From Oehlia diaphana (taxonomy: Eukaryota; Glomeromycota; Glomeromycetes; Glomerales; Glomeraceae): a stretch of 10,486 nucleotides of DNA. Below the pieces are notes generated by a model. It did not search any database, was not told the DNA's origin, and worked only from the letters and a program-made list of their open reading frames with translations. Made by a program: the position numbers and the translations under genes. The DNA lies in the NCBI GenBank assembly GCA_003833135.1, contig QZLH01000798.1, forward strand, positions 1-10,486. The letters are read 5' to 3'. Positions 1 through 6,660 of the stretch are shown piece after piece (the stretch's first letter is position 1; each line of letters begins with the position of its first letter).

Positions 1-241
1 AATTTTATTAGGGCGATCAACTGTTGAAATAAAACAATCATTGTGTTAAGAATATAAAGGTATGCAAAAACCCGCAATCAATTCAATCTAAGAGATAAAG
101 CAATAAATATTAATAATCAAATGTGAGCTCATCATTATTGCAAAATGGGGGAACAAAAAAAAATTTTAATTTATTTAGTATTAATACAAACATACTGATC
201 AAAATTTTCTAACTTTAAAAAACATAAGATTAGCCGCAGTT

Positions 242-408
242 GTATTGTGTCCTGTAATAAAAAACCTAGCCGTATAAGCATTAAAAAAAAAAATTAGCCG
301 TAGCTTTTAATCTAGCCAAATAAAGATAAGTGCCAGTAAACATTAATAATCCGCCAATCAACACTTTAATTATACAATCACAGGACAAATCAGGCGCAGG
401 CACAATAC
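242..408. repeat. Imperfect inverted repeat, possible decayed transposon remnant
   Basis: GTATTGTG followed directly by TCCTGT (242-255) is mirrored by ACAGGAC (380-386) and CACAATAC (401-408). On the right side the two half-sites are separated by 14 bases. This could be an old inverted repeat with an indel. No target-site duplication is visible, and chance pairing is possible in sequence this biased. Confidence 0.25.
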
Positions 409-671
409 ACGTTTCACAATTCAAAGATTATTTATAAACGTTACAAATTATTTTTATTATAGATATATAGATGATTTTTTTAGCATATTTTTAAATTTTA
501 TAACTTATCTGTTATAATATAATAATATTAATAAAAATAATTTATATAACTAATTAATAAAGATACTGTACCTTTGACTTTTTTTTAAAAAAATAAATGT
601 TAAAAAATAATATTAAACTGACACATGTTTACTTATATATTTTATTTTCTTTTGTAATAAAATTAATACAG

Positions 672-695
672 TAGTAAAATAACTACATTTTACTA
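672..695. repeat. Perfect 9-bp hairpin
   Basis: TAGTAAAAT (672-680) and ATTTTACTA (687-695) are perfect reverse complements around a 6-base loop. It has no T-tract or gene context that would suggest a function. Confidence 0.4.
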
Positions 696-920
696 TTAAT
701 ATACTTAAAATATAAATTTTTTACATATAAACAAACTTTTTTCACGTCTTTTTTACTTAATTACAAGTACATTAAGTTTGACTAATGTTTGAATTTAAAA
801 AACCAAGTTCGAGCTTCAAATGTTTTGTCATACAAAAAATATGTAGTATGGCTCAATTTTGAAAAATAATAAACTATTTTTATCATGATGCAGGATTACT
901 GCATACCCAATTTTATAAGA

Positions 921-968
921 CCTGGGTATTTTATTAGAAATATAAATTCCTATCATAGAACCTGGGTA
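921..968. repeat. Short direct repeat CCTGGGTA, 40 bp apart
   Basis: CCTGGGTA occurs at 921-928 and 961-968 in similar AT-rich context. A related inverted word, TACCCAA, lies at 904-910. This is a minor local duplication with no evident function. Confidence 0.35.
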
Positions 969-1310
969 ATTTGTAAATTCTTAATAATTTAATAATTATA
1001 AAATCTTGTATTAATATGATTAATAAAATAATAAACATTAAAGACCTTTTTGTGATTATTGTATTCAGTTGTTAGTTTTTTCAATTTTTTGTTCATGTAT
1101 TTATTTCACATTGAAAGATGGAATGTTGAGACTGAATTTCAAAAAAAAGTCAAAAATCTTTTATTCAACTATGTAATCAAAAGATAATAGAATTCTTATT
1201 GTATAACTGCATATGAAGTTTAAAAATAAATTTTACTTGTTTCACTATATAAATATATTTAAAAAGAAAACTAAAAATACCAACTATAAAAGAAAGACAA
1301 TGAATTATTC

Positions 1311-1329
1311 NAAAAAAAAAAAAAAAAAA
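1311..1329. other. Ambiguous base beside an 18-nt poly-A run
   Basis: One N at 1311 is followed by 18 consecutive A. This is probably a place where homopolymer length could not be resolved. It warns that homopolymer lengths elsewhere in the window, including in the kinase gene, may not all be right. Confidence 0.9.
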
Positions 1330-1602
1330 CAAAAATAAATGATACAATGGATAATCCATTAAGATAAAAATTTTTTTATATGTTTATATTCATAAATTGA
1401 ACATTTAATTTAATATATTTAGTTGGTTGAAAAAAAAGTGATAATTTCAAGGATAAACATCATCCGATCCATTGGAGCAAGTTTGAACCAAAAAAAAGCT
1501 TAACTTTACTATTTTTATCAGATTATTAAATTAATTTGGCAATGTACGTAGATCTATGCTAAAAGCTCAGAAGATGCTTATTACTAAAAAAAGCCTATGA
1601 TC

Positions 1603-2910
1603 AAATATAATAGAATTGCTTACAATCTAAAATATTTGAATAAGTTTTTAAATAAAGGATTTAGTTAGTTTGAAATATATGCTAATATTATATAAATATA
1701 ATGAATTACTTACAATCTAAAATATTTGAATAATTTTTAAATAAAGAATTTAGTTAGTTTAAATTATATGTAAATATTATATAATATAATAAATTAAATA
1801 AATAACTTACACCATGTAACATTATTAATTAATAATAATTATAAAGTAAAGTAATTATAATCAATTAGATAAAATATTATAATTGTGTATAAAATTAAGT
1901 ATGTATAATAACTTACAATCTAATTATTTAAATAAATATTATTATTAATTTAAATTATATTTAAATACTTTTAAATTAATATAAAATTAATTACTTACTT
2001 TCTATAATATTAGTACCATAATTATTAAACAATTATATTAATAGAAAATTTAGTTATTTAAAATATCATGTAATATACAATAAAAAAAAAATAGCTATTA
2101 ACTTACCAACTATAATAATATTAATAATAAAATAAATTATTTGGTTATATAAAATAATAGAAATAAGTAATTTAATTAATTATCATTCCGATTATAAGAT
2201 AATCTATTACTTACGAGCTAATATGGTTAAATAATTTTTAGAATTAGTTTAGAAATTTAAATTATACGTTTATAAATTGCAAGCTGTTAAATAATTTTCA
2301 TACTTTTATCTTTCTCATTTTTTGAAACTAGTTTTTTAAATAAAGAAATTAGTTAGTTTAAATTATATGTAAATATTATAACAATAAGTAATAATAGAAT
2401 TAACTTACCACCTATGAAAAATTTTATAAATAAAGAAATTAGTTAGTTTAAATTATATAAATAATATAAATATTGGTATAACTTACGCCCTGTAGTATTA
2501 TTAATTATTAATTGATTAGATATAAAGATAATATAAAGGTATTTACTGTAAATTGTATATATTACTTACAATCTAGTTATTTGAATTAAGAATATAATTA
2601 GTTAAATCATGTAAAATATTAAACAAATAAATATAATAATATATTGTAACTTACCAACTGTAATATAATTAATTATTTAAATAGTTATTTAAACAAAGAA
2701 CATAGTTATTTGAAAGTTATGTAGAATAAATAAAGTAAAGGACTAAAGATTTAAATAACTGATAACTTACCAACTACAGTATTATTAATCATTAAATAAA
2801 TTATTTAGTTATATGTAATACAATAAAAATAATGAGTAACTCATTGTATTACTTACAAGCTAAATATTTAAAATAATTTTTAATATTATTATTCATGTTA
2901 TATGCTTTAC
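1603..2910 (-). repeat. Array A: tandem intron-like units separated by 3-nt spacers
   Basis: Read on the minus strand, this is a chain of intron-like units, each beginning with a donor site and ending in TAG or CAG. Exactly three bases precede the next donor. The spacers, in transcription order with plus coordinates, are CTT 2857-2859, TTG 2771-2773, TTG 2655-2657, ATT 2570-2572, GGC 2487-2489, GTG 2409-2411, CTT 2281-2283, CTC 2215-2217, TTG 2107-2109, AAA 1999-2001, ATT 1917-1919, GGT 1811-1813, ATT 1714-1716 and ATT 1624-1626. Twelve of 14 donors are exactly GTAAGT. The exceptions are GTAAGC at the last unit and a decayed GCAATT at 2280. Thirteen of 14 acceptors are YAG; the unit at 1814 has CAT. 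A further decayed unit (spacer 2325-2327) has lost its donor. Most units are 75-113 nt, and several carry ACTAAC. What is seen is a tandem repeat with conserved splice signals and variable triplets. Splicing into codon-sized microexons is inference. Confidence 0.8.
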
Positions 2911-2951
2911 CTCTACCAATACGTTGGTCCATTAATATATCAAAATTCTCC
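2911..2951 (-). other. Putative 41-nt exon at the head of array A
   Basis: On the minus strand a pyrimidine-rich stretch ends in CAATTAG (acceptor bases 2953-2952). Next come 41 bases, then GTAAAG (2910-2905) as a donor for the first 51-nt intron of array A. Only one frame is open, encoding ENFDILMDQRIGR with one base left over. That frame places the following introns in phase 1. I do not recognise the peptide. The open frame may extend further upstream, and no promoter or start codon could be assigned. Confidence 0.35.
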
Positions 2952-3374
2952 CTAATTGGAAAAGATAAAGTAAATATCTAAATATCTTTTTTTTCTTTTT
3001 TATTATTATTATTAAACGCTTTTATTAGTATGGTAACAATATTTATGCAAAATGTATATGTAAAAATAAACATTGCATCATTGCAAACAAATCCGGTATG
3101 TATGTCAATTACACCAATGAAATGTTGTAATCTGTTGTACTGTCATGTGATCATCATGTGCCACTCCGAAATTGATCGATGTTGCAAATGTTTAACATGA
3201 TTAACATGTCGGACATAATTAATATGCCGAACATGATTAACATGTCTAGTCATATTATACATAGTAAATATATTGAATATGTTAAATTTCTTAGTATATG
3301 TATAATTTATTATAAATATAGGTCAATTTTCTTGTTGTAATGTAAGGAAAAAAAATAAAGTTTTCATTTTTAAG
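2952..3374. other. AT-rich spacer between array A and the central region
   Basis: No gene is recognised. The stretch holds a pyrimidine tract just beyond the putative minus-strand exon and an 18-bp tandem repeat (3194-3247). The rest is low-complexity AT-rich sequence. Confidence 0.5.
3194..3247. repeat. 18-bp tandem repeat, three copies
   Basis: Three consecutive 18-bp units lie at 3194-3211, 3212-3229 and 3230-3247. Units 1 and 3 share AACATGATTAACATGTC exactly, and the middle unit (GACATAATTAATATGCC) is a diverged copy. This is a small minisatellite with no visible association with a gene. Confidence 0.85.
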
Positions 3375-3596
3375 TTATAAAGTGATAGTTTTTATCAAGT
3401 GAAATCCTTTATTCGTGTTCGGAAGTATATGCCGACGTACAGCGCTATACAACACGTCTGATCGGATAATTTTGATACATTGTTTAATATATTGTTTAAT
3501 TACACTAATCAACCTTCTGCTACCTAACCACATAAATTGCTTAATAAATTTAAGCGTAAAAGAACTGATACAACAGTACTCTTTAAAAATATTGTA
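3375..3596 (-). pseudogene. Short ORF relic, possibly from a retroelement integrase region (very tentative)
   Basis: The minus strand is open for 73 codons, ending at a stop at 3375-3377. The local base composition is less extreme than around it. The segment FMWLGSRRLISVIKQ followed by KQCIK vaguely resembles the zinc-binding region before the integrase core of LTR retrotransposon polyproteins, where a W-L-x-G-x-R-R-type stretch precedes a Cys pair. The second Cys is absent, there is no core catalytic domain, and no LTR is seen. It may equally be a chance ORF. The plus strand is also open here (3415-3675), but that frame has no ATG start. Confidence 0.12.
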
Positions 3597-3599
3597 TTA

Positions 3600-4411
3600 C
3601 AATTTTTTTATTTTTGGTTGTGATCTACATGAAAACTTTTTCCGCGAAATTAATATCTTAGACTATTTGATTTAAGAATAAGAATAATGAATCCTAAATC
3701 TAAGAGTATAACGCACAACCTTGCGAACGGGAAACATGTATATTTTTTCATAGATCATAAAAAAAAAAAAATTTTTTTAACCCAAGATGTGGCTGAAATA
3801 ACAAACTAAAGTAATAAATAAATGAAAAATTTTCAAAATAGATTTTTTTTCGCAACCTCCTTTATTTTATTATCGATAAAATAAAAAAAATTCAGATCTT
3901 TTTATTAAATAACATGAAAAAATTTTTTATTAATTAAAAAAATCAAAAAATATTTTCTCATATCAAATTCATGCAACTTGCATTTTTTTCTTTGATTAAG
4001 CTCCAATTATCACTCATCTTTGTATAAAAAACTTGATATGTTTTTCCTATTTTGTATTTTACTGCGTATTTGTCCTACAATTCTTTTAAAAGTAAATCAT
4101 TTTATTTTTTACCATGAAAATTTTTGAGTATTAAGACACTTTCTTTTTTGGTTGGATCTGCTTGGCCAAAATAGGAAAAAATTTCAATGAAAATTTATTT
4201 TCTTATTTCTTAGAAAGCCAATCTGTTAAATATTAGGTTTTCTACTCCATTTGGATCATAAATAATGAAAAATTTTTGTTTTATAATGTGTATCAAGAAT
4301 TGAATTTTTTGTTTATATAAATAAAATTATCTAATACTATTTTCGGAAAAATTATCTTATCATTTCTACCTTATGAGTGATATGTATGGCAAGCCACACT
4401 GGTCAAAAGTG
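3600..4411. other. AT-rich intergenic region with long A/T homopolymers
   Basis: No gene, RNA or element is recognised. The stretch is dominated by A and T runs. The only clear structure is the hairpin at 3861-3885. It ends abruptly at the GC-rich repeat that begins near 4412. Confidence 0.5.
3861..3885. repeat. 10-bp perfect hairpin
   Basis: TTTATTTTAT (3861-3870) and ATAAAATAAA (3876-3885) pair perfectly around the loop TATCG. The arms are entirely A and T, so chance occurrence is quite possible here. Confidence 0.4.
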
Positions 4412-4592
4412 TGCCGCATTTTGCGGCAGGTGCGCCTGTTTTTAGGCGCCCGATGCGCTAAGTGCGGCAGGTACACCTGATTTTAGGCGCCTGAGGCGCC
4501 TAAGTGCGGCAGTTGCTCCTGATTGCGGCAGGTGCGCCTGTTTTTAGGCGCCTAATTGCGGCAGGTGCAACAGATTGCGGCAGGTACACCTG
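4412..4592. repeat. GC-rich tandem repeat island built on TGCGGCAGGT
   Basis: This island stands out sharply from the AT-rich surroundings. Copies of TGCGGCAG begin at 4422, 4463, 4505, 4524, 4557 and 4576, so spacings are 41, 42, 19, 33 and 19 bp: short 19-bp units mixed with longer ones. The long units add a quasi-palindromic CAGGTGCGCCTG and a perfect AGGCGCCT palindrome. At the left edge TGCCGCA (4412-4418) and TGCGGCA (4422-4428) form a perfect inverted repeat with a 3-base loop. Stops occur within the units, so it is not coding. It sits immediately before array B and may mark where that array was cut off. It could be a minisatellite or the subterminal repeats of a transposon. Confidence 0.8.
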
Positions 4593-4605
4593 TTTTTTGT
4601 TCCTT

Positions 4606-5316
4606 TTTATATAATATTTACATATAATTTAAACTAACCAAATTCTTTATTTAAAAAATTATTTTGTAATTTCTTTTAGTTGGTAAGTTATAAGTTATCT
4701 AATATATTTAATATAATATTTACATATAATTTAAACTAACTAAATTCTTTATTTAAAAAATTATTCAAATATCTTAGATCGTAAGTAATTCTATTATATT
4801 TATATATAATTTAAACTAACTAAATTCTTTATTTAAAAAATTATTTATTTAATAATATAGTTCGTAATTAATTCTATTATATTTACATAATAATTACATA
4901 TAATTTATACTAACTAAATTTTTTATTTAAAAAATTATTCAAATATTTTAGAACGTAAGTAATTCTATTATATTTATATAATATTTACATATAATTTAAA
5001 CTAACTAAATTCTTTATTTAAAAATTATTTAAATATCTTAGCCTGTAAGTATTGCATTTTTTTAATTATATTTTTTATATTTAATTTATTATAATTATAT
5101 AATATTTACTCATAATAATTAAATTTTTTAAAAATTTTGGTAATTTGTTTTAGTCAGTAAATTATAAGTTATTATATATTATTTATTTAAAATTTAAATT
5201 AATTGATTATTTATTATATTAAAATCTTACAATTTATTTAGAGTAAGTATAATTAATATTATTTAATATTTAAATAAATTTTAATTTTTAATATAATTTC
5301 ATTTTTATATTTAAAG
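4606..5316 (+). repeat. Array B: intron-like units with 3-nt spacers leading into the kinase exon
   Basis: This is the same repeat as array A on the opposite strand. Units run from GTAAGTAATTC, through TTTAAACTAACTAAATTC (branch-point-like ACTAAC), to a T/A-rich end in TTAG or ATAG. Spacers are TTG 4680-4682, ATC 4778-4780, TTC 4861-4863, AAC 4952-4954, CCT 5042-5044 and TCA 5154-5156. One anomalous spacer is the single base A at 5242, and the last unit ends in AAAG at 5316. Intron-like lengths are 95, 80, 88, 87, 109, 85 and 74 nt. Joining the spacers to the exon at 5317 gives the codons GAT CTT CAA CCC TTC AAA, then TTT GGT, with no stop. The resulting Q-P-F-K-F-G-I-S-G-S aligns with the Q-N-F-K-N-W-T-S-G-N motif I recall upstream of the kinase domain in Rhizophagus TKL proteins. 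The repeat is seen; use as microexons is inferred. The 5' end is lost against the GC-rich island. Confidence 0.8.
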
Positions 5317-5529
5317 ATTTGGTATTAGTGGAAGTGAAATTGTGGATCAATTTATTTCCAAAAATAAATTAAAATGGATTCCTTATGATAAATTTGAAAA
5401 TATAGAATATCTTGATAAAGGAGGATTTGGTACTATATATAAAGCTAATATAATAGTATTAAAGTCATTTTTAAATATTTTGATTATCTTAATAATTCAG
5501 ATGAAAGTTTAAATGAATTTTTAAATGAA
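5317..5529 (+). CDS. Kinase gene exon: juxta-kinase segment and start of N-lobe
   Basis: The exon opens after the AAAG acceptor with one base completing a codon, then reads FGISGSEIVDQFISKN and continues through WIPYDKFENIEYLDKG. These match the standard linker and first strand of Rhizophagus TKL kinases. The ATP-binding Gly-rich loop (G-G-F-G) and the beta-3 Lys are present. From the T5 run at 5468-5472 the family-like sequence (FKYFDYLNNSDESLNEFLNE) continues in another frame up to the donor GTATGA at 5530. The segment between the loop and VLK is shortened, which would remove most of a beta hairpin. One exon or two shifted pieces both end in phase 0 at the donor. Confidence 0.75.
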
Positions 5530-5604
5530 GTATGATTAAATATTATTTTTTTTAATATTATAATTTATTTATACTAATTTACTAATAAATATTATTAATT
5601 ATAG
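5530..5604 (+). other. 75-nt spliceosomal intron in the kinase gene
   Basis: The donor is GTATGA (5530-5535), branch-like CTAAT and CTAAT words lie about 25-40 nt before the end, and the acceptor is ATTATAG (5604). The codons GAA | TGT AAA on either side join the alpha-C region in phase 0. It is an ordinary short fungal intron and does not resemble the array units beyond its AT-richness, so it is a useful internal comparison for them. Confidence 0.85.
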
Positions 5605-6660
5605 TGTAAAATTATTGATTCATATGAAATTATTAGAATGTATGGATTTACAAAAGATCCAGATACTTTGAATTATGTATTAATAATGGAGTATACAAAT
5701 AAGAATAGTTTAAAAAGATGTTTAACAGAAATAACAAAAAATTGGGAACAAAAATTATTTTATTTATATCAAATTATTAAGGGACTTAATCATATTCATG
5801 AAAAAGATCTTATTCATTATAACTTTCATAATGGTAATATTTTATGTAACAAATATGCAGAAGATTGGTACGGAATTTTTATTAGTGATTATTTAGAATT
5901 ATATCAACTTGCAAAATATTTTTTAAAAGAAAATGATATCTATGGAGTTTTACCATTTATAGCACCTGAAATTTTAAGAGGTCAACCTTATACTCAAGCT
6001 AGTGATATATATAGTTTTTCTATAATTATGTGGGAATTCACATCTAGAATTCCACCATTTAATGATAAAGCACATGATCTTCAACTTGCTTTAAGTATTT
6101 GTAAAGGTGAACGCCCTGAAATTGTTGAAAACACTCCACAATGTTATATAAATTTAATGAAAAAATGCTGGAATGAAGATCCATTAAAAAGGCCATCTTC
6201 TAAGGAAGTTTGTAATATTATTGGAAGTTGGATTTTTAGTCCTATAAATAAGAAAATTGAATATATTAATGAAGAATTAAAAAGCAATATTATGGAATTT
6301 ATAAATGCACCAATTAAGCATAATTACCTTATTGTAAAATCTCATCCAAAAGCATACTATACAAGTCATTTATTTGATTTTACTAGTAAAGAATTGAATG
6401 AATTTCTAGTTCTAGAAAATCCTCAGAAATTTCTTGAACTAAAACAAAAATATCAAAGTTCTCAAAATGAATTACGAAATATTCATATGGAATTAGTTAA
6501 TTTACAACAAAACTCAACTTTACAAAAAGAAGTATTTGCAAAAAAAAAAAGTACTTTACAAATCCAAATTACAAATCTGCAAAGTGAAAAGCAAGCTTTA
6601 GATGGCAAGCTGACTGAACAGTTAAATCAAAACAGTCATTTAAATCAAGAAATAAAATAA
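5605..6660 (+). CDS. Kinase domain (probable pseudokinase) plus start of coiled coil
   Basis: This exon continues the kinase domain from CKIIDSYEIIRMYGF. The sequence is open from the acceptor; the first Met at 5638 is internal to the domain, not a true start. Counting that Met as 1, the hinge is LIMEYTNKNSL (15-25). The catalytic loop is HYNFHNGNIL (60-69), where family members have Asp, so the proton-acceptor Asp is Asn62 (codon 5821-5823); Asn67 is kept. ISDYLE (82-87) stands where ISDLGL or DFG is expected. APEIL (109-113), the DIYSFSIIMWE helix (123-133) and RP in DPLKRP (181-186) are intact. Residues 235-250 (SHPKAYYTSHLFDFTS) are the usual tail after the domain, and coiled coil starts near 255. 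TAA at 6658-6660 follows a one-base shift; the frame continues one base over. Likely catalytically dead, possibly a signalling scaffold if expressed. Confidence 0.85.
   Translation, partial: CKIIDSYEIIRMYGFTKDPDTLNYVLIMEYTNKNSLKRCLTEITKNWEQKLFYLYQIIKGLNHIHEKDLIHYNFHNGNILCNKYAEDWYGIFISDYLELYQLAKYFLKENDIYGVLPFIAPEILRGQPYTQASDIYSFSIIMWEFTSRIPPFNDKAHDLQLALSICKGERPEIVENTPQCYINLMKKCWNEDPLKRPSSKEVCNIIGSWIFSPINKKIEYINEELKSNIMEFINAPIKHNYLIVKSHPKAYYTSHLFDFTSKELNEFLVLENPQKFLELKQKYQSSQNELRNIHMELVNLQQNSTLQKEVFAKKKSTLQIQITNLQSEKQALDGKLTEQLNQNSHLNQEIK

Larger units (their letters stand above)
1..1602. other. AT-rich intergenic region without a recognisable gene
   Basis: This stretch is very AT-rich, with stops in every frame at short spacing. 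I see no domain, RNA gene or plausible spliced gene in it. It holds a possible decayed inverted repeat (242-408), a 9-bp hairpin (672-695), a short direct repeat (921-968) and a poly-A tract next to an N (1311-1329). Four 'tagccg/tagcca' words between about 230 and 320 give the left end a slightly different texture, which may be an old transposon remnant, but no ends or target-site duplication can be defined. Confidence 0.6.

Noticed and set aside
1177..1359. 60-codon minus-strand ORF
   Set aside because: It is low complexity, rich in Phe, Leu and Ile, and runs through the poly-A tract and the unknown base N. It has no family features.
1603..2910. CRISPR-like repeat-spacer array
   Set aside because: The regular repeats with variable short spacers look superficially similar, but spacers of three bases, diverged repeats, splice signals and a fungal context exclude CRISPR.
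3415..3675. 86-codon plus-strand ORF
   Set aside because: It begins at GTG with an in-frame stop shortly upstream and no ATG, which is not a start in a nuclear gene of a fungus. It overlaps an open frame on the other strand and resembles nothing I know.
4412..4592. CpG-island-like promoter of the kinase gene
   Set aside because: The block is a tandem repeat of one short unit, and I see no core promoter elements, so a promoter call would be speculation.
4606..5316. Triplets as 3-bp target-site duplications of inserted elements
   Set aside because: A target-site duplication would give the same triplet on both sides of a unit. Neighbouring triplets here mostly differ.
1603..5316. Self-splicing (group I or II) introns
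   Set aside because: The units are about 60-125 nt with GT...AG ends and a spliceosomal branch-point word. They are far too short and lack the conserved core structures.
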